Notes: generated by a model from the sequence alone, not told the origin. DNA of 64,000 nucleotides from Bilabrum cf. latius (GCA_965178125.1 OZ237740.1:1364001-1428000), one strand, 5' to 3'; shown: positions 1 through 11,263, numbered from the stretch's first letter. Translations and numbers: made by a program.

Positions 1-1347
1 CGCGGGTGGGCTTTGCCCCAGGGCGTGGTGGCTGCCTGGAAGCAGAACTTGCGGGAGCCGCACATCTATTGGGGCAAGGACACGAGGGAGGACGTGGTGA
101 ACTTTGTGATCCAGGAGTGGACCGCCATGGACGACTGGCTCGCGTCCAGGCCGGAAGAGCCCTTCCGTTACCGCCTCGACTCTCTGCGGGACAGGCTCAA
201 GCGTCCCGCGCTCGAGAAGCAGCTCATCGTGGCCGACGTGTTCGTGCACGCATTCAACCGGAAGCCTTTCTTCCGGGACCTCGAGCCCAAGCCCTTTTTG
301 CAGGCTCTGCTGGAGCGCGCGGGGACGGCCTACCCCATCGTGACCAACCCGGGGGTCACTCCCGAGCAGCTGGCAGACGTGCACGGCCTCTGGCGGGCCG
401 TCGGCCACGTGCTGGAGTCGCACTCGTCACTCAGCGAGGACAAGGTGTGCGTGGACGCGGTGCCCCTGCTCCTGAGCTACCTGCTGCCCGCGGTTGCCTT
501 CCACGCGCAGCACGCCGTGCTGGGCGTGCTGCACGCACTGGTGCAGGACACGGCCATCGTGGAGGCCGCGGATGCGTGCAGCCCCACCACCGCCGCGCGG
601 GTGCTGGCGGTGTTCCCTGCCGCGCGGGGGGCAAGGGGGGCCGGTGGTGCTGGTGGTGCTGGTGGTGGTGCGGCAGGCGGGGCGGCGAGTGGGAGCGGGG
701 CCTCGGGGGGTACTCAAGCCGCCGCCGATGACGTGGACAGCGTGCAGGACGGCAGCAGCGACGAAGATGAAGATGGAGATCAGGACGACGGCGACGAGCC
801 GGACCCACTCCCTTCGGGCGAGTCGCTGCTGCTGGACACGATCGCTGGCATGTGCAAGCGGAGCAGTGCCCTGGGCCGGAGGTTCTTCCTCTCTGGTGTG
901 GCTCTATATGCGGTGCACCTGCTGGCGACTCACGCGGGCGACGATGCCGCGGTGCCCATGGAGGTGGCTGCCCCTGCCGCCCGCGTGCTGTGCACCCTTG
1001 TGCTGGACCGGTCCCACGGGATGGCAGTCAAGGAGGTCGTCTGCGACATGCTGACGCCTTCCTTCAGCCTGCAGACGGCCTTCGAGCGCAAGCCCGAGGC
1101 CTTTGTGCGGTACTTTCTGAGGGACCACCGGGACGAGTCCTCTGGCCGCCGGTGGAACGGGGAGGCGAGGGAGAGGCTGCAGCAGTTCCTGGCCACGGAG
1201 ATATCAAACCTGGAGCAGGCCGTGAAGCGGGCAGGGGTGGACTCGTGGGATGGGAGGTCCCCACGCTGGGATTCTGCGAGGCTGCGGCAGCTGCACGCCA
1301 CGCCGATCGACGTGGCAGTGTTGCGGGAAGGGGCTGCCGGGGACTGA
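1..1347 (+). CDS. DNAJC13/RME-8 (GRV2)-like protein, C-terminal fragment
   Basis: The reading frame is open from base 1, so the 5' part lies outside the window; it ends at TGA 1345-1347. The visible ~448 residues begin with the block GWALPQGVVAAWKQNL, then LREPHIYWGKDTRED and VADVFVHAFNRKPFF. This resembles the IWN-type repeats and C-terminal region of the endosomal DnaJ protein RME-8/DNAJC13 (plant GRV2), which acts with Hsc70 on endosomes in retromer sorting. A Gly/Ala-rich insert (about residues 205-240) followed by an acidic stretch interrupts the helical repeat region. There is no in-frame TAG in this part. Family assignment is by motif recall only; another ARM/HEAT scaffold is possible. 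Confidence 0.6.
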   Translation, partial: RGWALPQGVVAAWKQNLREPHIYWGKDTREDVVNFVIQEWTAMDDWLASRPEEPFRYRLDSLRDRLKRPALEKQLIVADVFVHAFNRKPFFRDLEPKPFLQALLERAGTAYPIVTNPGVTPEQLADVHGLWRAVGHVLESHSSLSEDKVCVDAVPLLLSYLLPAVAFHAQHAVLGVLHALVQDTAIVEAADACSPTTAARVLAVFPAARGARGAGGAGGAGGGAAGGAASGSGASGGTQAAADDVDSVQDGSSDEDEDGDQDDGDEPDPLPSGESLLLDTIAGMCKRSSALGRRFFLSGVALYAVHLLATHAGDDAAVPMEVAAPAARVLCTLVLDRSHGMAVKEVVCDMLTPSFSLQTAFERKPEAFVRYFLRDHRDESSGRRWNGEARERLQQFLATEISNLEQAVKRAGVDSWDGRSPRWDSARLRQLHATPIDVAVLREGAAGD

Positions 1348-1382
1348 TTTGTTGCTACTCGCCAGTTGGAGCCTTTTGCCTT

Positions 1383-1531
1383 TTGATTGCGCCGCACATC
1401 ACATCGGACTGAATTATAATCCGATGTATTTTGGGGTTCGAACCCACACAATCGAGCCCAGGCGTGCTTGAAACGGTCACGCCGGCTTATGTGGCCGAAC
1501 GACTCCGAGTCGTTCAATTTCGGCCCACATT
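1383..1531. other. tRNA-like segment and adjacent imperfect hairpin in spacer
   Basis: This lies in the 205-bp spacer between two + strand genes. Bases 1437-1443 with flanks form a T-loop-like GGTTCGAACC, and 1383-1389 can pair over 7 bp (one G-U) with 1449-1455, like an acceptor stem of a 73-nt RNA. No A box, D-loop GG or proper anticodon stem is visible, so a functional tRNA is doubtful. Immediately downstream, 1485-1531 forms an imperfect inverted repeat (ATGTGG-CCGAA against its complement, with an inner CGACT/AGTCG hairpin) about 20 bp before the next start codon. Its role is unknown. Confidence 0.2.
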
Positions 1532-1552
1532 GGCACTTCCTTCCTTCACAAG

Positions 1553-4207
1553 ATGAAGCGACTATGCTCGATTCTGTTGCTCCCTTTTATCGTTGAGCTT
1601 GGGTCAGCACGCACCTCCGTGGCATTCTAGGGCGGTGGGGCGCTGGGACACGCCGCAGCGTCGTATTTGCTATCCAACTTGCAGCTAGTTGCAAACGTCC
1701 AAGCGAATGCTACCGATGCTCAATGCCTTTCTGGTGGATATGACCTCTGCGTTACTGTTGGAAACACCTACTTGGCTCATCAGATTGCGGGCGTGCCTCT
1801 CAATCTGTCTACACTGGGCAGCGAAGCATTCGGCGTAGCGACAAACCAGAGTGGAACGACGCTTGTTCTGGCGGCATATGGTAACGCGTACATCAACAGC
1901 AGCGGGTTTAGCACAGAAGGGCCCGTGAACGGCGCCCTGTACGGGGCATTCGCAATCTTGGAATCGCTCGGATTCGGGTTTCTGCATCCGCTCGAGCCGC
2001 TGGTCCCCTCCGAGCTAGACTTAGCGGGCGCGAGGTTGGCAGGATCGTACGTGGACAAACCAGTCCACAGGCTTCGAATGTGGCACTATCACACTGAGCA
2101 CCCGCTGGAGCTGACCGACCTGCTGCAAGGCTTCAACGCGAGCGAATCGATCCATGTGACCTCGCGAGGCATAGGCGAGCGGCACCCGCAGGTTTACTTC
2201 GAGTCTTGGTCCAGCATGCTTCCCCAGCTCGAATCCTTCCTCGCCTGGCTGGTCGCGAACCGCCAGAACCACCTCGAGTGGGTCATGCTGCTGGACGGCT
2301 CGTGGTCCCAATACGGCCAGTCGAAGGAGCGCAAGGCGAGGTTCGCCACCATGGTGGGCATGGCGCACGCGTGGGGGCTGCAGGTCGGAGCAGACGCGCC
2401 CCTCGTCATGGTGCAGCAGCATGCATGGCACATGGCAGACGGCAGCGCCTCAGTAGAGGACCAGAAGCGTCAGGTCGCGGCGAGGCTGCAGTGGTACAGC
2501 GACGTGGGCTTCGACTACCTCAGCACGGAGAGCGGCTCCACCGAATTCTCCAACCCGGGGTGCCTACAGGAGCTCGCTCTCATGAACTACACGGCGAACG
2601 AGGCTAGCGAGGCATTCGGCATGCGCTCTTTCATCAAGGTGCACTGCTCCACGGACCAGACATGCCCCGATGTGCCGGACCCACGCACGGGCGAGCCGAT
2701 CAACTTCAACTTCTTGCCAGTGTACGCGGGATCCCGCCTCGGCGTTATGCCCCACCAGGTGCAGCTGTACTCGTTTGACGACCCCACTGCCAACACCTAC
2801 GGCAACCTGGATTTCGGGGACCTCTTCGACTTCGCGGTGTACGTGACCAACCAGACCGCGCCACCGCCCTCGCCCTCGCCCTCGCCCTCGCCCTCGCCCT
2901 CGCCTTCTCCGCCCCACAGTGCCAGACAGGGCCTGTCGGCGTCCATCGGGGGCCGTGACGTGGTGTGGCACGGCGAGACCGGCTACTGGGTGAACTACGA
3001 CATCGACGCCTCCCTGGCCCTGGGCGCCCTCTACGGCGAGCGGCGGCAGAGCGACCTGCGGAGGCTCAACCAGAGGACGGCGGCTGAGTCAGGCGGCACC
3101 ATCGACGGGCAGAACATCTTCGACTCGGGATGGGAGTGGGGCTACTGGCAGGGAGCCGTGCTCGCAGCCCGGGCGGCGTGGGACCCCGAGGTGGGGTCAT
3201 CCTCCCAGCCCGCCGCCTTCGCCGCTCTCTTCCAGAGGTCCATCGCCCGGACTTTGTACGGTGCCACGGCTGCGGGGGGTCAGGCAGGGGCTCAGATAGC
3301 CACGCAGGCGTTCTCGCAGATCGTGCAGGAGCAGAGAGCGGCACTGATCTTCGGGCAAGCGACGGCACCTAGCGGTAGGCGGCCGTCGGCCGCTCAGGAC
3401 GCATCCGTGTTGTACCGGAATGGGATGGCCTACCTCGCAGGACAGGACGCCTTCTCCTCCGTGCAGCAGCTGTTCGAGCCCAGCACCACCCAGCCGTACC
3501 GCGTATTCCTGTCCAACGTCACGGCCTCTGGCGGGGGCCCCTAGCCGGGATACCAGGAGCTTGACTCGATGCTGCGGCTGGTGGCCAACGCGACAGGCAG
3601 GCACCTAGAACTCGTGCGAGGCCTGGGAAAGTACGTCGATGCGGCCTCTCCCACTGCCGTTGCGCTGCAACAGGAGCTCGTTGATGCGTACAACGCCACG
3701 GCCATCCGTGCCGCGCAGCTGGTGGAGCTGTATGCCGCTGCTGCCGCCGAGTCCCTCGACAACGCCACCCGCGTGTCTCGGCTGGCTAGCGCGCTGCGGC
3801 TGACCCGCCAGGGGGCCGAGGTGGCCGCTCGCCGGGCTGCCGCCTACCGCGTGGATCGGCGCCGCATCGCCAGCTGGCGGGAGGGTCCCACGGCCTATGC
3901 CTACGGCTACCTGTGGACCTCTGCCACGGGATACTACTTGTGGAGGGACTTTGCGGAGGCTGCCAGGATGGTTTTCCCGCCTGCCAAGGGCCATGTGCTG
4001 CAGAGAGAGTCTCCGTGCTTTATGAACATTATATCTCCCGCTGACGTCGGGTTTGGGGACACGTGGCTCGAAGACCTGGCCGTGGTGCTGCGCGAGCTGG
4101 CGGATCTGAGCGGCGAGGACTGGGCCCAGGCCATCGGCGATTGCCTGCATGCTCCCTTGGCGGAGCCGCCCGTGCCTCCTCCCGGTGTTGTCCCGCAGGA
4201 ATGGTGA
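1553..4207 (+). CDS. secreted glycoside-hydrolase-like glycoprotein
   Basis: The 884-residue protein reads from ATG 1553 to TGA 4205-4207, crossing TAG at 1628-1630 and 3542-3544 as Gln. It starts with a signal peptide (MKRLCSILLLPFIVELGSA). Many N-x-S/T sites suggest secretion and glycosylation. The N-terminal block, with GALYGAFAILESLGFGFLHP followed by a VP motif, resembles the small alpha/beta domain found before the barrel in GH67, GH20 and DUF4838-type proteins. The central region is Trp- and Tyr-rich, as in carbohydrate enzymes. A (Ser-Pro)n linker at 2866-2910, made by a CCCTCG repeat, splits the middle domain. The substrate is unknown. No neighbour in the window suggests a pathway. 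Confidence 0.65.
2866..2910 (+). repeat. CCCTCG hexanucleotide repeat (Ser-Pro linker)
   Basis: About seven in-frame hexamers encode a (SP)n linker inside the secreted protein. Codon-preserving hexamer repeats of this kind recur throughout the window. Confidence 0.9.
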
Positions 4208-4308
4208 TTATATGGCACCGTCTGTGACGAGCAACTAAGCTACCGGGAGTAGAGCCGGTTGAGGCCCAGTCGCGCACGCTCCCGGCGGCAAGATCGCTGG
4301 GCGATCGC

Positions 4309-5217
4309 TCAGTGAACATCGCCCTTGCCTGATTCGCCACCATGCGATGCATGCTAAGCCGATGGTGTCGCGTTGGCTTCCACTAATTCTCCAGATGGCG
4401 CTGTCTCTTGCTGCGCCGGGCCGCTTCGGCTGATTCCGCTAGGCTCGGGACGTGCCGCGAAGCTTCCTGGCGCATTGTCGGCTGAGTCGGGACTCACGCG
4501 CAAGTTCGGTGTTTCTGAAGGAAGATTCCTTGCGAGGGATGACCCATTGGCTTGCACGGGCCGCGGTGCAAGGCCTCGGTGACCGGGAGCTACGACTCGC
4601 CCAACCCGCCTCATCACCTCAAGCTCGCGAAGGGCTCCCGCCCCAATTGGGCTAATGCTAGCGTTGCAAGAAACATCGAGCACGTCCAACTACCCAATTC
4701 GAACAATGACTGCGCACAGCCTCAAGCAAATGGCGTCGTCAATCTCACAATCAACCAAGCGAAGGATCCGCAGAGTCCCAGTAGTTGCGATGAGCTCGAG
4801 AACAGAGCTGATTGCGCCTCGCATGTCCCCAATGGAGCTCAGCGACACCTGGAGCAAGTGCTGGCACGTACTTAGAATGGAAAATAGAGTTACAAGCCCG
4901 GATACACTCATTGAGCTGCGACGGACAATGATACCTGAGATGCACTCTGGAGTTGCCTCGATCAGGTCGTACAGCTGCTCCAGTTGCTCAGGAAGCAGAT
5001 CAGTATCTTCAATACAAACTGTACATGGGTGATCAATCGACGCATTCCCAATAGATTCAACCAGCTTGCTAATGTCGCGCTCCCTTGGAGCTGCAACTGC
5101 GCTGGAACCCTGCGGTCGAGAGGCTCCGTTCTGAACTGTGGCAAGTGCATGCACCAGTGGAACGCCATCTGCGTAATAGCCCAAATTTTGCACGAATATT
5201 CTCACGCATACACCCAT
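4309..5217 (-). CDS. leucine-rich-repeat protein, ribonuclease-inhibitor type
   Basis: The 302-residue frame runs from ATG 5217, which has an in-frame TGA immediately upstream, to TGA 4311-4309. TAG is read as Gln at 4690-4692 and once more a few codons before the end. Repeat units are visible, such as GTLRILRLVDCEIDDAICLR and the next unit QLDVLDVSCNASISPIGAGA, where the TAG supplies the first Gln of the unit. This is the RI-like LxxLxLxxN/C pattern of protein-interaction LRRs. The last ~90 residues are Ser/Pro-rich and disordered. The partner is unknown. The gene is tandem with the membrane-protein gene upstream on the same strand, 193 bp away. Confidence 0.6.
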
Positions 5218-5410
5218 TCAAGAGTTGCTTTCTGGGCTTCCGTGCCTTGTTCTATAGCCGCCCTCATCATGGATCGGATCAGAGTCAGCACAACTTGAAG
5301 TGTGATCGGTTGGTGACGTGTACCAACAGAGAACACGGAACCCAATCGATTCATACGGGCCACAACCAGCAGCCAAGACTCAAAATCACAATACAATAGC
5401 ACGCGCTGCC

Positions 5411-6526
5411 TCACAATGTCGCGGTGCCACCCTGCCCCTGCCCCTGCCCCTGCCCCTGCCCCTGCCCCTGCCCCTGCCCCTGCCCCTGCCCCTGCCCCTA
5501 CCCCTGCACCTGCCCCTGCCCCTGCCCCTGCCCCGGCCTGTCCCTCGCCCGCAGGGTGCGTCCTTGCCCCGGCTCCATCGCACCCTGCCCCATGGCAGCC
5601 ACGGGGGCACCCATGCCCGCGGCATTGGCCACTCTGCCGTCCTGCCCCGCGGCGATCCTGGCCCTCCAGACCACGAGCGCCCTCGCGTGGCCCCAAGTGA
5701 ACCACGCCACGACTATGTCCACAGCAAAGAACACGAACAAAATCAGCATCACGAACGGGCCTAGACCTTCCAGGGGCTCCTCGTCCCTGGCAGCTAGCGC
5801 CGCGAAGGTGGCCCCCGAGTACACGAAGAAAAGCGCAGGGATGCAGCACGCAAGGATGCTGTGGAAAAAGAGGAGCAAAGTCACGTGTCGCAGCGCCGCC
5901 ACGAAGCCCATCACGGCGACCAGCAGCAGCACAGCGTTTAGGCCTGTGGATATGCGCACCAGACCCGTGCGGAATGGGGCAAAGCCAAAGCTCGCCAGCG
6001 CAAACACCGCCTCAACAGCGCACGCGATCACGGTGGCCTGCCGCCACGATAGAACCGGTGCAGGAGCCTCCATGGGGTCCTTGCTGAAGATGCGCTCCGG
6101 CAAGCAGCCGGGCCAGAATACCATGCTTTCAATCACCTCCTTGCGCTTTCTTTCGCGCCGCTCGGCCGCTTCCACGACAGCCTCTGCTGCAGCAGCAGCT
6201 GCACCGTGTTCCGACGTGCCGGGGTAGGGTGCTGGCTCGGCCACACCGCCGCCAGGGGCAGGAAGCGTTGCAGTCTATCCACCGGTGACAGATCTAGCAT
6301 TCTGCCTCTACTCTGCGTGATCTGTTTCCATCAGATTGTCTTCCGAGATGCACTTGTGACAGCAGCAGTCAGTGGCAACGACTCTGCCAGGACGCTCATG
6401 CTCTTCCAGGTCGCATGGGGCACATCGAGGACATCTGCAGCAGCACAAACCGTCGATTCCACCGCATAGCCACCGTGGACAGCAGCATGCGTGCACGTTA
6501 AAGCTGTGCTGCGTAGGCGCTGCCAT
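5411..6526 (-). CDS. Cys-rich, four-helix membrane protein with (GQ)n tail
   Basis: From ATG 6526 (a GTG seven codons earlier and further open sequence exist upstream) to TGA 5413-5411, 371 residues. The N-terminus has dense Cys clusters (CCCP, CCCRCPRCAPC, CCCHKC) that could bind metal or be lipidated. About four hydrophobic helices follow between residues 170 and 300, including the segment VLLLVAVMGFVAAL. The tail is a Gly-Gln array. TAG is read through three times, and the one at 5498-5500 sits inside the array where every other unit has CAG, so it directly reports Gln. The function is not recognised; a small transporter or tetraspanin/MARVEL-like scaffold is possible. Confidence 0.6.
5420..5535 (+). 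repeat. CCTGCC-type hexanucleotide array coding (Gly-Gln)n on the minus strand
   Basis: About 18 hexamers of CCTGCC form a coding microsatellite. One unit reads CCTACC, turning CAG into TAG on the coding strand without breaking the gene. Confidence 0.95.
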
Positions 6527-6878
6527 TTCGAAAGTGCTTGTCGGCACCTGCTACCCGCTGGTCTCCTCTTGCTGCGGAATGCTAGAGTTCTAACTCTTAG
6601 TTCGTCGAAACCACAAGTTCGTCAGACCAATTCGATGCTGATAAATCCCTAGTCAGGCGTTGGGCAAGTCAAGTTTGACACGGAGCGTGAGCAGTTGCTG
6701 CCGGTGCACGTGCTGCTCCGAATCGTTCATGAAACTGCGAAGAAAAGGCTCATAAAATGCTTAACTGTGCCGTTCACGCGTTGATATCATAAAGAAATAG
6801 TGTGTGAGCGGCTGATGGAGTGTCATGTGCGTGCTTACGTCACCGCAGGAGCAACTTCAAGAATAATTGTTCAACTGT
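6527..6878. other. spacer, 352 bp
   Basis: This lies between the start of the Cys-rich membrane-protein gene and the stop of the RGG gene on the same strand. It is less GC-rich than its neighbours. The frame of the membrane protein stays free of TGA for some 100 bp upstream but without an ATG, so it is probably promoter and 5' leader. No RNA gene or repeat was seen. Confidence 0.5.
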
Positions 6879-9800
6879 TCAGTGTTCGCCTTCGGCAGCT
6901 TCTTGCGGTGACTTCCCGGCCGATGATGCAGCGGCTTTTGCAGCGGCAGCATGCCAGGACTTTCCGCTGGCTGCTGCAGATGCTGCCCTCGCTGCGGCAT
7001 CGGGGCTGGGAGCCAGCTCTGCGGCTGAAACTCGGCTGGGCGCCTCAGGCCCATCCGACGGCCGCTCCACCATCACATGCCTCGCCTTGGACTCGTCAAA
7101 GGACATAGCCGGCCGAGAACCTTGCCCCTATCCTTGGCTCTAGCCCTGGCTCTAGCCGGGGCGGTTGCGGTTGCGGCCTTGCCTTCTGCCTCGGTGCGAG
7201 CCTCCGCCGTTGCGACCGGCGCCACCGCCATGCCCGCCCTCCCGACGGCCCCCGTGCTACGGGCGACGACCACCCTGCCCCCTGTGCCGGCCCCCGTGCG
7301 CCCCCCTGCCTCCTCCCCTGCGACCTCCCATGCCGCGCCCCCGGCCCGCGCCCTCTGACGCACCGTACGGTCCCATGCCGCCGGGGCCGAAGCCCATTCC
7401 GCCCATCATGGGGGGAACGCCGGGTTGGCCCATGCCCCCCCACTGCATGCCCCCGCCCAGCACAGGAGCGCCGGGCTGCTGATGTGGCTGACCCGCGCCT
7501 ACTGCACCGGGAGCTCCCGGGCCCATGCCGCCCTGCTGCATGCCCGCCACCCCCCGGGTGTTGCTCAGAAGAGCAGCGGCGACCATCGCGGGGGAGAAGC
7601 CCATCCCGGGGTTCATGCCCGGCATGCCACCGGCATACAAACCACCCCCGTGATGGGGCCCGCCCATGCCCATGCCCATGCCCATACCCATGCCCATACC
7701 CATTCCAAAGGGCATGTGGCCCGCGCCGGGGCCGGGCATCGCGCCGCCCATGCCACCCATGGGCGGCCCGCCAAATCCGGGGGCTCCGAAGCCGCCGCCC
7801 TGCGGGGCCATGGGCGGCGCCTGCCCCTGCCCCTGCCCGGCACCCTGCGGGACGAACGGCTTGGCGTCTGCCGACATGCCGCTGCTGGGGCTCGACGCGA
7901 ACCCGGCAGACATGCCCTGCGATATGCCCTGCGGTGCGGCGGTGACGCGCGGCCCGCTGGCCGGGGGTGGCGCCTGTCCCTCCCTCGGGGGAACAGCGGA
8001 CCACGCGCTCCTGGTGGACGGCAGCACGCCATTACCCACCTACATCGAGGGACTCATGCTGTGGCCCTGGCCCTGGCCCTGGCCCTGGCCCTGGTGCTGG
8101 AACTGCTGCTGCTGCTGCTGCTGCTGGCCAGTCACTGCGGCAGACCCCCTCGCGTCCGACAGCAGGGCGGGGCCACCGATTAGACCCATCCCCATGCCAC
8201 CACCCATATGGCCCAGACCCATGGGTCGACTATCCGTTGAGCTCGCCACGGAGGAGGACCCCGCTCCCACGGCCCCGAGGCCCTCCTTCTCCTTGCCCGC
8301 CGGAGTGCCCTGTCCGTCGGCAAGGGCCCCGATGGGGCCCGCTGCGCCTGGGGCCACGGGCTCGTCCACGGGCTTCCTGGCCGGTGAAGGGGCAGAGTCT
8401 CCCGGTCCCCACTGCTGCGACAGCGTGGGGGACACGCGGGGCAGTCCCTCGGCCGGCGTCTTGTTCCCTGAGGGCTGCCGGGCTGCGGCAGGGGCTGGCG
8501 CAGGGGCCGGCGCCGGCGCTGCGGCTGCGGCAGGGGCCTCAGCCGGTGCCGGGGCCGCTGCCGACGGTGCCGGGGCCGCCTTGGCCACGGCCTTGGGCTT
8601 GTTGCTGGCCGGCTGCTCTTCCTGGCCCTTGGGCGCTGCGGTCGCTGCCTTGGCGCGCACGACCTGCATGCGGGCCTTGGACGGCGGGCCAGCCTTCCCT
8701 GCGATGACCTTGGGGGCTCCTCCTCTCTGCGCCCACACGGACTTCTTGGCCTGTGCCTCCGCGCGGGCCCTCCTCTCCTCCCTCTTGCGCTCCTCCTCCG
8801 CGCGACGGGCCGCAGCCTCCGCGTCCACGGGTGCTTTCGAGGGGACGGCCGGAGAGGCCTTCTCCGCCGGTGCTGCTCCTGCTGCCTGGGCCACAGGCCC
8901 CTTCTGCTGCTGCTGCGCCGCCGCAGGCTCGGCTGCGTTCGTGGCCTGCTGCTTGCTCTTGCCCGCCTGCCCCACGGCCTTGGAGACCTGCGGCGTCTTG
9001 CGGAGCCCCGGGGAGGGCCGCGCCTGCGCCTTCTTCTGCGCGGCCGTCTGCATCGCAGTCACCCAGCGAGACGGAGGAGCGGGCGCAGCGGCGGGCGCAG
9101 GCGCGGGGGTGGCTGCCTGTCTTCGCTTCGCGTCGGGCTTGCCCTTGCCACGGCCATCCCGCGCCCCCTGCTGCTTCCCGCCCTTGGACCGACTGGACCG
9201 ACCCTCGGCCCCTGCCGCGGCGCCACCATCCCTGGCACCGCCCTTGTCCTGCTTCCGGCCCCTCCCCGCCCCCGCTCCAGATGCTCCCGCTCCCGATGCG
9301 CCGGCCCCCCGCGGGCCCGCCCTGGCAGTGGGCGCGGGCCGCCTGGCCCCCGGCCGCATGAAGCCGTCCTTGCCCACGCTCCCACCGCCCCCTGCGTACC
9401 CGCTTCGAGCACCCGTCCCCCCCGTGCTGGATCCACCCTCACCCCTACCGCCGTCCATGCGGAACACAGTCCCCGCGGGAGGCTGCTGGTGCCCCCAGGC
9501 AGAGGCCCCTGCACCCTCCCCCGCGCCATCACCCCCCTTGGACCACATGCCCCCTGCCGGCAACCCCTCGATGCTCCACGCCGGGCTGGCTGTGGAGCCC
9601 GTGACCCCCTCCACAGCCAGGTCCGTCACGTGGGCCAGCCCCCTCGCTGCCGTGTCGACCGTGTCCATCGCGGTCGTTGCGGCCTCGCACAGGCCCTCGA
9701 AGGCCTCGCCCAGGGCGTGCCTGGCGGTGGCAGGAGACAACTCTCCACCAGACGCTGGGGCGGCGGTGTCGAACGAAACCCCGATGCTACCGGGAGCCTC

Positions 9801-10385
9801 GGCGATGTCAGCAAACTCGCTCGAGATTTGCCCGGGCTCCTGCACGAGAGCGGATTGCTGCCAAGGGCCAGACTCGGCAACAAGAGCATCGCTCCATGAC
9901 CCACGCGAGGAGCTGAATGCCATCTCATCCGCGCTACCTGCGTGCTCATTGGACACGCTGCTATCATGAGATGCCGACGCGGATCCGCCAGCCAACAGGG
10001 AAGATCGCGAGGTTTTCTCGGTGTGGCGTGAAGTCTTTGACATAGCCAGGCCCCCCACGCTATAGTGGGAATATGTGCGTGCACCATTTTCCCTGCTAAA
10101 GGAGCGAACCGTAGCTTGCAGCTTGCTGTCACGGGAAAAGCCGGATTGCTGCGCTGCCGCCTCTTGCTTCGGAACACTACCATCCCTGCCAACCAGTGCA
10201 GTTACACGGCTTTGGATCTGTGCTAGAGTAGACACATCATCACTTCCTTCTGCAGGAGTGGCTTTCGCACTCGTAGATTCCTTGTTCTACCGTTCTGCTG
10301 CTTGTGCTTCCTGGCACTCATTCCAGGTCAGGATCGTCCTTGTATGGCGTCCAATAGCTGGAAACAGAGCCCTAGCGGCGTTCAT
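6879..10385 (-). CDS. RGG / Gly-Met-rich low-complexity protein (putative RNA-binding)
   Basis: The 1,168-residue frame runs from ATG 10385 to TGA 6879-6881, with six TAGs read as Gln. The N-terminus (MNAARALFPAIGRHTRTILT) is followed by a helix with IQSRVTALVGRDG. The middle is Ala/Lys/Pro-rich with KKSVWAQRGGAPK. The C-terminal third is Gly/Met/Pro-rich with (GM)n, then RGG-type Arg-Gly repeats, which in other proteins bind RNA and drive condensates. Near the end, TAGs at 7128, 7140 and 7152 fall at identical places in a tandem SQGQ repeat. No enzyme domain is visible. A stress-granule or mRNP role is only an inference from composition. Confidence 0.65.
7655..7710 (+). repeat. CATGCC hexanucleotide array coding (Gly-Met)n on the minus strand
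   Basis: About eight near-perfect hexamers lie inside the RGG-protein gene. A separate CCCTGG array at 8062-8097 encodes a short Gln-Gly run in the same gene. Confidence 0.85.
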
Positions 10386-10480
10386 GCTGAGCGTAAGCGC
10401 TTAGGATTAGCAGACTAGGTAGATATTCAGTGATACAAGCGCACACAAACCGGGAAGGTAGCAAGGATGGACATCCCGCG

Positions 10481-11005
10481 ATGGATGGTTCGCCAGTTAA
10501 GTACTCGCTACAATTCAACAGTAGAATCGAGAAGCTGGAGCGCACCAGCAGGGCCAAGCCAATCGTCGAAGACGCACTCACTCGGATAGAGCGTACGATT
10601 GCGCGGTCATCGGAACGGACAGCTGTCAAGGAGCTGGCCAACCGAGTGGTGCAGGTGATCAGGAACCAGCTGCGCTAGCAGGAGTAGCTGACGTGCAGGC
10701 AGTGGATGCGAGGCGATGCGGCGGCTGCTCTTGCCGCCACGGCCACGCAAGAGCTGATAGCGGCAACCAATGCGAACGCTCGGCTACAGCGACGGATGTT
10801 TAAGCCCCACGGCTTGCTAAGGGACATAGAGAGGCAATGGGCCAAAGGCATGAGCGCGTGCATGCTAGCCTCTCTGAAGGATCGTGAGACGCAGAGACGG
10901 TCATGGAGGAGGAAATGGTGGGTCCCGGCAGGGGACCCTGATGTGGGACTGGACCGCGCTTTGTGCCGGGCACATGCTCCGCACCTGTATGCTTTCTCCT
11001 TGTGA
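10481..11005 (+). CDS. hypothetical basic helical protein
   Basis: This frame of 174 residues runs from ATG 10481 to TGA 11003-11005 and crosses two TAGs (10676-10678 and 10685-10687) as Gln. It has a helical, charged N-terminal half with LERTSRAKPIVEDALTRIER, then RQWMRGDAAAALAATA and a basic Trp-rich stretch. No family is recognised. It diverges from the RGG gene with only 95 bp between starts. The C-terminal third looks less gene-like, so the true 3' end or an intron could differ. Existence is supported mainly by the long TGA/TAA-free frame. Confidence 0.4.
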
Positions 11006-11263
11006 AGGCATCAGGCTGAGGGCTTGTGGGGGACCACATTGATGGCGAATAAAGGGGACTCGGCGGTGTAGGCTGAGATTGGGGGGCCTTTGGCCTGAAA
11101 GGGTCGGGGGTCTTGTAGTCCTTGTTTGAGGACTCCTCTGGATTCAGGTGATCACTCGAACTCCTTCGGGGGCAACGGTGCATCTGGGTGCTTGTGGAAT
11201 CTTTACCCAACAATGTATTTCTGTATTTTCTGTAATCGATCAAGGCAACTAGTAGTCCCAAAA

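Noticed and set aside
1383-1455. functional tRNA gene, possibly the UAG-decoding tRNA-Gln
   Set aside because: The T loop and acceptor pairing are present, but there is no A box, a weak D arm, no 5-bp anticodon stem and no CUA in an anticodon loop.
7666-9969. 767-residue + strand frame opposite the RGG gene
   Set aside because: Low-complexity antisense shadow of the Gly/Met and Ala/Lys-rich coding strand.
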